NCBI GenBank assembly: GCA_051649365.1
Contig: JBOFGY010000162.1
Location: forward strand, 1 to 22,567
Length of the DNA: 22,567 nt
Reading direction: 5' to 3'
Source of the DNA: CAVTAE01 sp051649365
GTDB taxonomy: Bacteria; Deinococcota; Deinococci; Deinococcales; Trueperaceae
Shown: positions 14,001 to 21,283 of the stretch, piece by piece
How the letters are laid out: each line of letters begins with the position of its first letter
Position numbering within the stretch: position 1 is the stretch's first letter
Made by a program: the position numbers and the translations under genes
Notes under the pieces: model-generated
What the model was told of the DNA's origin: nothing
Database searches by the model: none
The model's input: only the letters and a program-made list of their open reading frames with translations

Positions 14001-15967
14001 ATAAAAACGTCTAAGTCTTTAATCAGCGCAGGCGTTTTACTGCTGATAAAGGTTTGACCCTGGCGGTTAAGAATAATTCCTTTGATGTGATTTTTAGGTT
14101 CGATGGGCGGCGTGCGCTTGCTGGGGTCGTAGAGCCCTAGACCAGACTCGAGCGTCACCGCTTCCCCCTCAGATTCTAAAATAGTTTGCAGCAACTGCGC
14201 TTCGTTGTCATTCTTGCTTTCATAACTTTGCGCGATTTGCTTGACTTTGTTCTCGCTGCGCTTGACTTTTTTAAGCTCGCTCAAAAGTTCAATGCCCGCC
14301 TGACGTTCTGGTGCGCTGCGACCCATGAGGCGTTCGGCACTTTGAAAAACTGCGTCGTCAGGTTGTTTGAGGATTAAGCCAATAAGCCCGCGCCGCAAGT
14401 CACCCGCCTTGCGCGAGAGCAGGGGCTCGAGTCTTTTGACTTCTTCTTCAGTTACGTTCGCGTGGTTCAGGATGTTTAGGACTGCTTCACGTACATCGTT
14501 GCTCGAGTCTCCCATCATTTCTAAAATCTTGTCGCGTGACTGCGCGTCCAGGTCTTTTGCTTTTTTAATTTTTTCGCCAATGCGCGTTACGACCTCGCGC
14601 CGTTTCCAGGTGTCCATAATGTCCAAATAAGGAAAGAGTTTTGCGATGGGGCGATTGCCCAAGTAATTAAACAAAGAAGCAGCGACTGTGCCTTTATCAA
14701 TGTCACGTTTTGTCCAGGGCCACACGATGGGTTCCAAGGTCTTCTCTTTTGGAAGTCGCGCAATCAGTTTTTCAATGCGCTCGAACATGTCTGGCGTTTT
14801 CTCGTCGCTGCCATACTGCACCGCATCAAAGGCACGCATGGCAACCCGCAAATCTTCATCTTCAAAGCTGTCGAGGAGCACTTGTCTTGCTTCAGAAAGT
14901 TGAAGCTGCATCAGGATTTCTGCGGCGACATAACGAATTTCGACCTTGCTGTGTTTGAGTAAGGGCCTAGCAAGTTCAACCGTTTTAAGCGTGTTGTCAT
15001 AAGCACTGGCCCACAGCGCGAGGTAGAGCGTTTCTGCGTCGTCAGAGGTTAGGGCGGCGTGTCTCGAGCTTTCGCTGTCCAAAAAGTTAATGACGTGCTC
15101 CAATAAGCCGTTAACTTTTTTCTCTTGACCTGTTTCGTAATTAAACCCAAACCACACGTCTACAGCACGAACCACCGCAGCAAACCGCACCATATTTTCG
15201 TCTTTGATAAGTTTGAGTATTCGCTTGTAAGCGGTTGGGTGCGCTTCGTCAATCGTTTCTAAAATAACTTGTCGCAACCCTTCCTGACGCTGCGCTGCCA
15301 GCAAAAGTTTTTCAATATACTCCCAGCCTTCGGAGTTATCTGCGGTCATGAGTGTGCGTGTAACGTGCCTTCCCATGCTGCCGATTTCGTGTGTACCACT
15401 GCCTGATTCTTTGAGAATCTGCATGACATCATTGTTACCCTCGTTGATAGCAACAACAAAAAGATAAGCTAGCGTGTCTTCCTGACCCCATTGGTACTGC
15501 TGCAAATAAGGTGTCCAGGCGGCGTACCAGGAAATATCCTGGTCAAAGTGTTTCACAATTCTAAGCACCGTCATGAGCCAGTTCGAGCGGGTTTGAAAGG
15601 TATATGTTTCAGCATCAGGAATACGAAACGAGCGGCGGGCATAGCCACCTTGGTAAGGCAGGTGTTTTTTAAGTTGCCAGGCTCCCTCGACAAAATGACC
15701 GAGATTTGGATACAGCGCGTGGAAAAGCTCGAGTCTTTCTTCTTTAGGCATTGCGTCTAAATTTTTTATTTGCTTCTGAAACTTCTCCCAATCGTACTTG
15801 TAACTTTCTGAACTGTGACCACTGTAACCACCCGAGTGTTTCATCATGCCTTCGGCTATCTCACGAAGATTCTCCGGTAATGCTGCGATACGCTGGGTGT
15901 AAAATTCCTTGCCGTTTTTGTGCTCAAACTTTTTAAGCTGCTCTTGGGCCGCCTCGCGGGTCAACAT
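11024..15967 (-). CDS. Large DUF4132 family protein
   Basis: This 1,647-residue protein starts at ATG 15965-15967, with AGGAGG 6 nt before it. The longer frame to 16057 only reads through the hairpin spacer. The last ~130 residues carry the DUF4132 end pattern: a strand DLVVSVAHRGGVDP, LKLENVRLERSHALIKGHLGDYTVHLGSANV, LCIIPVG, LFLPFADDDP and KIQDPTILEQL. The N-terminal half is rich in HEAT-like helical repeats (RYVAAEILMQLQLSEARQVLLDSF, DVREAVLNILNHANV). No signal peptide or membrane span is seen, so it should be cytoplasmic. No N-terminal WGR domain, found in some relatives such as MolR, is visible. It is preceded by a 139-aa gene and followed by DUF1963. The biochemical role of the family is not settled; a scaffold or a regulator of an NTPase is possible. 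Confidence 0.85.
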   Translation of the reverse strand: MLTREAAQEQLKKFEHKNGKEFYTQRIAALPENLREIAEGMMKHSGGYSGHSSESYKYDWEKFQKQIKNLDAMPKEERLELFHALYPNLGHFVEGAWQLKKHLPYQGGYARRSFRIPDAETYTFQTRSNWLMTVLRIVKHFDQDISWYAAWTPYLQQYQWGQEDTLAYLFVVAINEGNNDVMQILKESGSGTHEIGSMGRHVTRTLMTADNSEGWEYIEKLLLAAQRQEGLRQVILETIDEAHPTAYKRILKLIKDENMVRFAAVVRAVDVWFGFNYETGQEKKVNGLLEHVINFLDSESSRHAALTSDDAETLYLALWASAYDNTLKTVELARPLLKHSKVEIRYVAAEILMQLQLSEARQVLLDSFEDEDLRVAMRAFDAVQYGSDEKTPDMFERIEKLIARLPKEKTLEPIVWPWTKRDIDKGTVAASLFNYLGNRPIAKLFPYLDIMDTWKRREVVTRIGEKIKKAKDLDAQSRDKILEMMGDSSNDVREAVLNILNHANVTEEEVKRLEPLLSRKAGDLRRGLIGLILKQPDDAVFQSAERLMGRSAPERQAGIELLSELKKVKRSENKVKQIAQSYESKNDNEAQLLQTILESEGEAVTLESGLGLYDPSKRTPPIEPKNHIKGIILNRQGQTFISSKTPALIKDLDVFIHSHRETPVTLVNWNGTQEELLGNIHYGFWNPTIWKDGKHVLNTNDIPLRETWESWWGSRPKDLREDNFDALRAMASLYASNEHTGRGGLLEPSQQLFAKIERSKLKHERSVTSVLQWFAYTTMTAEAVDFLLDAAETSLALTPKDIFTKAKEEYEKQKKENNYAYYTDPRASRLFTWFTMVNAGKNVRPDLWTMEQTKRYWGLLKTLDEGFEGSPRQRPDFDNALQAWKVDAANENDIYDYLIGSGEPDVYGRYNQYNYRELRDLSGHKPAKAFAEHPTLKDIVDKVRTKILEIELKRADLPTVVSAATKSLRSVYGVEYVIKILSALGKEKLVRGYSYDGMSKSSVFSSLLRASFPKEGETPEVFAEKIKASKISEQRLLDLAMYAPQWSKHVSHTLGWEGLGDAVFWFHAHTKDQGWTVDAEVREVWNAEVSERTPLSSQSLVDGAVDVAWFNNVYNTLGSKRWDMLDESAQYCSGGGGHKRAQLFANALLGKEKVSEVSKRIKDKRNQDALRALGLIPLAADDAKQRKEVLERYKIIQTFLRESKQFGSQRQASEKLASLIAMENLARTAGYADPQRLTWAMEAEAIADLAQGPISVVNEDVTVTLSIDDKGEPNLEVTKKGKLLKEIPGKLKKVPEIADLRERKTEIGKQTSRMRQSLEESMIRGDLFTTGELKDLFKHPVLKPMLESLVFITEDGAIGYPKENGKILKSINAETTLGETKVRLAHSYDLLETKDWHTWQQECFTAQRQQPFKQIFRELYVLTTAEREAEKRSQRYEGHQVNPRQALALLGNRGWVAVPEEGVRKTFHQEGLSVWLNFHEGFYTPADVDGLTIDNLMFSKRGEWEPLELASIPPRLFSEVMRDLDLVVSVAHRGGVDPEASASTVEMRSALLRETLGLLKLENVRLERSHALIKGHLGDYTVHLGSANVHRQPGGSLCIIPVGSQHRGRLFLPFADDDPKTAEVVSKVLLLAEDKKIQDPTILEQLR

Positions 15968-16012
15968 ATGTCCTCCTGAAGTTGTGGGGTGTAAAAGAAA
16001 AATTGGTAAGAA

Positions 16013-16079
16013 GGTTGAAGGTAGGAAGGTTAAAGGTTGAAAACAAAACCTTTTCACCTTTAACCTTTAACTTTTAACC
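16013..16079. repeat. Word-array palindrome between the 139-aa and DUF4132 genes (locus C)
   Basis: The left arm iterates AAGGTTR-type words (AAGGTTG, AAGGTAGG, AAGGTTA, AAGGTTG). The right arm iterates TTTAACC/TTTTCACC words, so the arms pair over about 30 bp with some G-U. It occupies most of the 118-nt spacer and could be an intercistronic processing or attenuation structure. Its right end reaches into the stop region of the 139-aa gene. Confidence 0.6.
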
Positions 16080-16085
16080 GCTTTT

Positions 16086-16505
16086 TTATCCGCCGACTAA
16101 CGGCACGAGCCGTAAAAACAACACATGACTATTGTCATTGAGCGTGATGTTTTCTTCCAGGCTAAGAGCCTGTTTTTCGTCTACAAAGACATAATAAAAA
16201 CCGTCTTTGAATGCAAGTAGCGCATTCTCAACGGCTGCAACGGGGTCAACCTCTTGAGGTTCGTACTCCATGCCACCCGCATCAATTTTTCCTTTGATGC
16301 TACTGGCTTCAATCTCTTCTTTGGAGAGGACACGCGCCAGTTTGCGTTCTTCTTGGCGGTTCTTAAACGCTTCGACTTCTTGCAGGACGACCCTTTTCAA
16401 AAAGTCTTGCAGCGTAATTATTTCTGTTGAATATTCTAGAAGGGTTGTTTCCCAGGGTTCATAAGGACGTTTGCGCGAACCCAGGACTTTGGTCTCGATA
16501 AGCAT
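16086..16505 (-). CDS. Conserved hypothetical protein, partner of DUF4132 protein
   Basis: This 139-residue protein starts at ATG 16503-16505 with GAAGGAG 5 nt upstream. It opens with MLIETKVLGSRKRPYEPW, has a charged amphipathic helix with many Glu/Arg (about residues 32-62), and ends in an alternating part with DGFYYVFVDEKQ and VLFLRLVPLVGG. I do not recognise a named domain. It looks like a small alpha+beta cytoplasmic protein. Its position as first gene of the DUF4132 operon and its size suggest a dedicated partner of the large protein. Confidence 0.7.
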   Translation of the reverse strand: MLIETKVLGSRKRPYEPWETTLLEYSTEIITLQDFLKRVVLQEVEAFKNRQEERKLARVLSKEEIEASSIKGKIDAGGMEYEPQEVDPVAAVENALLAFKDGFYYVFVDEKQALSLEENITLNDNSHVLFLRLVPLVGG

Positions 16506-16544
16506 AGCTTCTCCTTCGTTACGGTCACACTGAACTAGAATTTA

Positions 16545-16581
16545 TTACCTAAATAGATTATTGCCTTAGTATTTAAGGTAA
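16545..16581. promoter_or_regulatory. A/T-rich inverted repeat upstream of the 139-aa gene
   Basis: TTACCTAAATA (16545-16555) and TATTTAAGGTAA (16570-16581) pair with one bulged base. It lies about 40 nt ahead of the start of the 139-aa gene, within a 177-nt spacer (16506-16682) that holds no gene, and may be an operator or leader hairpin. I see no convincing -35/-10 pair. Confidence 0.35.
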
Positions 16582-16682
16582 CACGGCTAATGTATCACAC
16601 CGAAATAAAAAAAGAAAGTGCCAGTGGTGACCCCTTCGATTATCGCTAATTTGTAAGTAGGAAGGCTGTTAAATTGGTTGCT

Positions 16683-17804
16683 TTATTCGGTTAGCTTGCC
16701 AAGTTGGAGCTGGTTGCCCAAAGCAGCAAGAAACACTTTGCTTGTAGGGTGATAGGCAACAGGTGAAAAGCTCTTCTCTCTTAGTAGACGTGCTTTTGCC
16801 TTGACATCCCATACTTCAATGCCCCGCCCATAGCCAGCACTAAACAGCCAGGTATCGAAAACAAATAGGCTGTGATAGAGCGCGGGTTGACTGGCAGGAA
16901 AGTATTCAATGTTTAATTCGTAACTGGGTGTTGCGTTAGGACCAAAAAGAAAGTCAGTACGTTCACCTGTTCGTACATCAAAAAGTTGTATGCCTGGTAC
17001 AGTCCTGTTTTCAGGCCCGATGCCATAAACGCCGAGCGTTGTATTGTCTAGCCAGCAGGTGTGCATATCCCAATCTTGCCAAACGTTAAACATGTTTTTG
17101 CTGTCACCATCTTCAGATTCAAAAGGGTTTTGTTCTAGCCACTTCTTTAGGCTCCAGCTTGAGATAATACCTGCGGGTTGCCATACCCAACCCGTGTTGG
17201 CTATCCATTCATTATCAGGTGAAACAGAAAGTGTGCAATGAAAATAATCGAGATAATGTTCGGGACGTTTGCCGTCTGTGTATTCAGCAATATGACGCTC
17301 GGTTAACACAGAACCATCTCGCGGATCAGAAATGTCGAGGCGGTTCCAGTCTGTCGCGTGAATCAACAAAGTGCGCCCCTGATAATCAAAAAATGCAGCA
17401 GAAAACCCACAAACCTCCGCATGATAGTTTTGGCGATCTAATAGCATCGAAACTTTGTAAGCGGTTCTGTCTACAACATAGCCGTATTGCCCAGAGGTAT
17501 TGGAAATACGGCCATCCCGCGAGCTTTGTAGTGTAATGGGTTTCTCAAAGTCCAGTTTTTCAAACTCTAAATTTGGTAAGGCTTGAAGTTTTTTTGTATC
17601 GCCATCAAGGGTGTAAAGTTTTTTCTCTGAGCTGAGTAAAAGCCAGTGACTCGAGCCTTGTAAGGTGCCAGGGCAATGACTTCACCCTGAAGTTCTAAAG
17701 GTATAGCTTCGTGTTCAAAGTGCAGAGAGGTTTTTTGCTCAGTGAAGAACGGTTGATTGGTATTGCCTATCCATTCTCCTCTTGTTTCAATTTCACGAAG
17801 GCAT
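16683..17804 (-). pseudogene. Frameshifted beta-propeller/WD40-like protein
   Basis: The longest intact part (16683-17690, the frame open from about 17690) shows repeated short beta motifs ending in W/F-aromatic turns: FDYQGRTLLIHATDWNRLDI, LSVSPDNEWIANTGW, WDMHTCWLDNTTLGVYGIG, IEVWDVKAKARLL. These are typical for a propeller. Coding continues upstream of the internal ATG 17447 (SHWLLLSSEKKLYTLDGD). Near 17680 homology moves to another frame (EWIGNTNQPFFTEQ, GEVIALAPYKAR). A start ATG 17804-17802 overlaps the stop of the preceding gene as TAATG, but its frame ends after three codons. At least two frameshifts are therefore needed to restore a protein of about 370 residues. Function is unknown. 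Confidence 0.6.
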
Positions 17805-18016
17805 TAATGACAACACTTGGCAAGTAATGTATCTAAGGAGTCTGGGTGTTTCGCGCACTCTGGGCAAAGCATGTAAAACCCCAGGGCATCAAAACCCATA
17901 TCTTCTGAAATATCCTTAAAATGGCGCAGGTATTCTCCGCCTCGCTTCTCCAACAAATGGTTACAAATCACATAGTGAAGTAGATAATTTTGATGACCAC
18001 AGGTGAGAGGATTCAT
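17804..18016 (-). CDS. Small Cys/His-rich protein, probably zinc-binding
   Basis: This 70-residue protein has CGHQ at residues 7-10, CNHLLEK at about 18-24, CPEC at about 51-54 and a CCH end. Pattern and size fit small zinc proteins with the scheme C-x2-H ... C-x-H ... C-x2-C, but no family can be named with certainty. It is 12 nt downstream of the ferredoxin-like gene and its stop overlaps the start of the broken propeller gene (TAATG). No strong Shine-Dalgarno sequence is visible, which suggests translational coupling. Confidence 0.6.
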   Translation of the reverse strand: MNPLTCGHQNYLLHYVICNHLLEKRGGEYLRHFKDISEDMGFDALGFYMLCPECAKHPDSLDTLLAKCCH

Positions 18017-18028
18017 GCTACGAGCATC

Positions 18029-19036
18029 TCAACGTGACACAGTACCTTGTGTTGGCTTTTGGGGTCTTTTATGAAACGCAATTTCCTTACCACCTGATAA
18101 TTCTTCCCACGTCACATTTGTATCTAGAGACATGACTTTGACAGGGCAGGCTTTGACGCAGGCGTTACAGCCGTTGCAGTGGTCGGGCTCGAGTCTAAGC
18201 ACACTGCCACCGAGTTCATTGCCGTCTTTATCCTTATCCTTCGGTTTGAAATCACGGCTGAATGCTTTGGTTGGACAAACATTTGTACAAACAGGACACA
18301 TAATGCAACCGTCTTGTACTCTTGGCAAAACCCAAGGCACATTTTGTGTAGGTTCAGGTTTGGCACTTTCAATGACTGCGTATTGACGCTGCATTTCTCT
18401 TGGCAGCGAAACTTCTTTCACGTCGCCTGGATCGAGAGGTGCAAGTGCATCGGCGGCGGTAGTTTGCAAACTGCGAAAGCTGCCACGTAAGAGTTCGCGG
18501 CGGCTAATCTTATCTGAGTTGTGGGTGCTGTCATATTTTTCTTGCTGCACTATTTCAAAATGAACCTCGCGCTTGCGAAAATCTGCAAGCATCTTTGCTT
18601 CGTCCATTGTTTCTACTAAGACTTCTAGGATTTTTTCTGCGCCGATTTTGCACGTTGCACAGTCATTGCGAACGAGTGTAACTTTTTCTTTCGTTCCAAC
18701 AAGTCTTAACAAATCCGTGGGGGAGAGTCTGCCGAGACATTGCACGCTTTGTGCTGAACCTTTAACTTGCGAACACTTCACAGGTGCGCCAGGTTGAAAA
18801 GTAGTTTTGCTTTCTAAAGCTTGCGAAGGGCAACTCTGCACGCACAGTCCACAACCCGTACAATCTATATCATTAATCTCTACAAATCTTTTTAGCGTAA
18901 TCGCTGCATGCGGACACATGTCTTTACATACCTGGCACGCCGCGACACTTTGTTTTGCTGCAATGCAGTGCTCACGGTGATAGATAGGTGCAACGCTGGT
19001 GGCTTTACTTAGGAGGTTGAAGAGATTATCCAACAT
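18029..19036 (-). CDS. Four-cluster 4Fe-4S ferredoxin-type protein
   Basis: This 335-residue protein is read from ATG 19034-19036. Four cysteine sets are visible: CQVCKDMCPH (34-43, perhaps with C24), CTGCGLCVQSCP (59-70), CIMCPVCTNVCP and CNGCNACVKACP near the C-terminus. Between them lie single cysteines (KCSQ, QCLG, CATC) and, near residue 179, a SRRELLRG segment that looks like an internal twin-arginine motif. Electron transfer between redox partners is the expected role. The resemblance is to NapF/DMSO-reductase-type ferredoxin subunits, but no catalytic subunit is encoded nearby. The Shine-Dalgarno sequence is poor, as the palindrome at 19,054-19,110 lies just upstream. The gene ends in TGA, 12 nt before the next start. 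Confidence 0.8.
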   Translation of the reverse strand: MLDNLFNLLSKATSVAPIYHREHCIAAKQSVAACQVCKDMCPHAAITLKRFVEINDIDCTGCGLCVQSCPSQALESKTTFQPGAPVKCSQVKGSAQSVQCLGRLSPTDLLRLVGTKEKVTLVRNDCATCKIGAEKILEVLVETMDEAKMLADFRKREVHFEIVQQEKYDSTHNSDKISRRELLRGSFRSLQTTAADALAPLDPGDVKEVSLPREMQRQYAVIESAKPEPTQNVPWVLPRVQDGCIMCPVCTNVCPTKAFSRDFKPKDKDKDGNELGGSVLRLEPDHCNGCNACVKACPVKVMSLDTNVTWEELSGGKEIAFHKRPQKPTQGTVSR

Positions 19037-19053
19037 GAGCTAGTCGGCACTTT

Positions 19054-19117
19054 AGCATTTCAGCCAGTCAGCATCTCAGCCTTAAGGTTTTGCTGACTGG
19101 CTGAAATGCTGACATGC
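19054..19117. repeat. Perfect 20-bp palindrome built of 8-nt words (locus D)
   Basis: The arms 19054-19073 and 19091-19110 are perfect complements of 20 bp. The left arm is an 8-nt periodic array (AGCATTTC, AGCCAGTC, AGCATCTC, AGCC). The right arm is its counterpart (GCTGACTG, GCTGAAAT, GCTGACAT, GC). It lies between the DAHP synthase and ferredoxin-like genes. No U-run follows on the minus strand, so a simple terminator is unlikely. Confidence 0.75.
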
Positions 19118-19120
19118 TCC

Positions 19121-20227
19121 TTAAAATCCGTAAACCTCAAAACGTTTTTCACTGAGTTTGCCGTGATAACCCGTGTCTTTTAAATATTGGTCAAACTGCT
19201 CGAAGTCTACTTGCTGTTTTTGGTCGGAGAGTGCGACGGCTGGGTTTGGGTGAACTTCAATCATAATGCCGTCTGCGCCAATGGCTAAGCCTGCTTTGGT
19301 GAGTGGTACTAACAAGTCACGTCGTCCGCCTGAGTGGGTTACATCTACTAAGACAGGAAGGTGAGTCTCGAGCTTCGCTAGAGCCACTGCTGAAACGTCT
19401 AGGGTATTTCTGGTGTACGTCTCGTACGTGCGAATACCACGTTCACAAAGAATGACGTTAGGGTTGCCTTCGCTTAACAAATATTCCGCAGACATAATCC
19501 ATTCTTCAACTTTAGAAGAAAGACCACGCTTCAGTAAAACAGGCTTTGTGGTTTTTTGTCCGATGGTTCTAAGGAGTGTGAAATTTTGTGAATTTCTTGC
19601 GCCAATTTGTAATACATCCACGTATTCAATAAATAAATCAATGTCGCGTGCGTCCATAATTTCCGCGACAAATTTCATGCCATATTTGTCGCAGGCTTCA
19701 CGTCCAATCTGCAAACCTTTTTCACCTAAACCCTGAAATGAGTACGGGTCAGTGCGGGGTTTGTAGGCACCACCTCTGAAGAGTTTGACACCGCGACTCG
19801 CCACAAATTCTGCGGTCATCATGACTTGTTCTTTAGATTCGATTGCACAAGGCCCAGCCACTAAAACAGGTGAGTGCTTGCCACCGATGGCGATATCGCC
19901 AACCATCACAACGGTGTCTTCTTGCTTTGTGGCGCGTGAAGTAAGAAACTTGGGCTTCTCTGCTTTATTGCCCATTTCCATGCTGGCTTGAAAAATGGAC
20001 TTGAACAAACTTTTTATCGTGCCTGCATCAAAGGGGCCAGGATTTGCGGCAACAAGTGCCTCGAGCATTTCCTTCTCGCGCATGGGGTCGTAAGTGGATG
20101 TACCCGCGCTCGTTTGCAAGCTGCCGATTTCTTGAGCGATGGCAGCACGCTTGGAAAGGGTTTGGAGAAGCTCGAGATTCAGTTTGTCAATCTCGGCGCG
20201 TAGTTCGGTGATTTTGCTTTCTGGCAT
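19121..20227 (-). CDS. aroA: Chorismate mutase - DAHP synthase (type I-beta)
   Basis: This 368-residue fusion catalyses the entry step of the shikimate pathway (phosphoenolpyruvate plus erythrose 4-phosphate to DAHP) and carries an AroQ-type chorismate mutase at the front that usually senses chorismate or prephenate for feedback. Residues 1-90 are the mutase helices (ITELRAEIDKLNLELLQTLSKRAAIAQEIG). Residues 100-368 are the DAHP synthase barrel with VLVAGPCAIES, FRGGAYKPRT, DVLQIGARNSQN, KPVLLKRG, ILCERGIRTY, VDVTHSGGRR, DGIMIEVHPNP. AAAGGAG lies 5 nt before ATG 20225-20227. The layout equals that of Bacillus subtilis AroA, hence the symbol; in other naming it is aroF/aroG. Confidence 0.93.
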   Translation of the reverse strand: MPESKITELRAEIDKLNLELLQTLSKRAAIAQEIGSLQTSAGTSTYDPMREKEMLEALVAANPGPFDAGTIKSLFKSIFQASMEMGNKAEKPKFLTSRATKQEDTVVMVGDIAIGGKHSPVLVAGPCAIESKEQVMMTAEFVASRGVKLFRGGAYKPRTDPYSFQGLGEKGLQIGREACDKYGMKFVAEIMDARDIDLFIEYVDVLQIGARNSQNFTLLRTIGQKTTKPVLLKRGLSSKVEEWIMSAEYLLSEGNPNVILCERGIRTYETYTRNTLDVSAVALAKLETHLPVLVDVTHSGGRRDLLVPLTKAGLAIGADGIMIEVHPNPAVALSDQKQQVDFEQFDQYLKDTGYHGKLSEKRFEVYGF

Positions 20228-20241
20228 AGAAACTCCTTTGA

Positions 20242-20304
20242 GTTATTCGTTATCGTTTTACGTTTTTCGTCTTTTGGTTTTACGAATAACGAACAACGAA
20301 TAAC
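20242..20304. repeat. Palindromic array of 7-nt words in the aroA leader (locus E)
   Basis: GTTATTCGTT (20242-20251) pairs with AACGAATAAC (20295-20304). The whole stretch is made of 7-8 nt words: GTTATTC, GTTATC, GTTTTAC, GTTTTTC on one side, and GAATAAC, GAACAAC, GAATAAC on the other. It lies 15 nt upstream of aroA and inside the probable mRNA leader. Confidence 0.7.
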
Positions 20305-20339
20305 TTTTTTACTTCTCTACTACGGCGGCAAGTGAAGCG

Positions 20340-20398
20340 AGTATAGCAGTATCACCTAACTCCTCTAACTTAGCGTTGGGCGAAATTTCAGGTGATAC
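20340..20398 (-). promoter_or_regulatory. Probable aroA promoter with inverted repeat
   Basis: On the minus strand TATACT (20345-20340) is a good -10 box; the -35 candidate TTAGAG 17 nt upstream is weak. A perfect 9-bp inverted repeat, GTATCACCT (20349-20357) and AGGTGATAC (20390-20398), brackets the -35 region, which suggests an operator for an activator or repressor. The rest of the 256-nt spacer 20,228-20,483 holds locus E and no gene. Confidence 0.4.
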
Positions 20399-20483
20399 GG
20401 TTTTGAAATTTTGGGGTAATAAAATAACGGCTAAGCTAGATTGACTTAGAAAGCAAAATATCGTGTAAATCGTTGAGTCTGCA

Positions 20484-21212
20484 TTATGCGCCTTCCGCGC
20501 TATTTAAGTCTTCACTTACAATGCGCCGTTGCGCTAAGCGTACTACAATAACAGTTAGTTCGTAAAGTAGCACGAGCGGCACAGCAACAAGACCGAGAGT
20601 AAAAGGGTCTCCTGTTGGTGTAATGAGTGCAGCCAAGATGATGCTCGCAATAATGGCGTAACGGCGAATACTTATAAGCATGGTGTGACGGACTAAACCA
20701 ATTTTTGCTAATAAAAAACCCAAAACAGGCATCTCGAAGATAAGTCCCAAAATAGCCATCAATCCTAAAATATCTGAAATGTATTTGCCGATAGTCAAAA
20801 CAGGTGCAGCCTGATCCCCAAAAAAGCCTAACATGATAGGCAGAATCATTGGCCAAAGCACGTAATAGGTAAAAACTGCGCCGCTAGCAAAGGCGATAGA
20901 AGCCAAAAGCACGAAGGGAATGGCCCATCTTTTCTCTTCCTTATAAAGTCCAGGAGCAATAAAGCCCCAGACCTGACTTAGAATAATAGGAGAGGCTAAA
21001 ATGAAACCAAAAAAGCCAGCAATTTGAATGGCGACGGTGAAGGGTTCAGAGATATTAAAAAAATTCAGTTTAATGTCATTAGGCAAAGGAACTCTAAGAA
21101 ATTCAATGACATCAAGGCGAAAATAAAAGACCACACTCGCTGCAATAAGCCAGGCGATCACGGCGACCAAAATCCGCCAGCGCAGTTCTTCTAGGTGGTC
21201 AAGTAAAGTCAT
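20484..21212 (-). CDS. tatC: Sec-independent translocase subunit TatC
   Basis: This 242-residue integral membrane protein of the twin-arginine translocase is the subunit that binds twin-arginine signal peptides and recruits TatA. The N-terminal LLDHLEELRWRIL is the family hallmark, followed by six hydrophobic helices, with the FNISEPF segment, WGFIAPGLYKEEKRW in the first cytoplasmic loop and LITPTGDP in a late loop. The start ATG 21210-21212 has no visible Shine-Dalgarno sequence, so it is probably co-translated with the tatA gene 71 nt upstream. Confidence 0.95.
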   Translation of the reverse strand: MTLLDHLEELRWRILVAVIAWLIAASVVFYFRLDVIEFLRVPLPNDIKLNFFNISEPFTVAIQIAGFFGFILASPIILSQVWGFIAPGLYKEEKRWAIPFVLLASIAFASGAVFTYYVLWPMILPIMLGFFGDQAAPVLTIGKYISDILGLMAILGLIFEMPVLGFLLAKIGLVRHTMLISIRRYAIIASIILAALITPTGDPFTLGLVAVPLVLLYELTVIVVRLAQRRIVSEDLNSAEGA

Positions 21213-21283
21213 AAGGGCAAAGGTAGTAGGCGTTAGGCATAGGACTTAGTTAACACCTAAAAGCTGCATAGCCATTCGCTGCT

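Noticed and set aside
15968..16057. N-terminal extension of the DUF4132 protein starting at 16057
   Set aside because: The extra 30 codons read only through the palindromic spacer, and a perfect AGGAGG stands in front of ATG 15967.
19054..20304. CRISPR array suggested by the word repeats
   Set aside because: Units are only 7-8 nt without spacers and the structure is palindromic; no cas genes are present.
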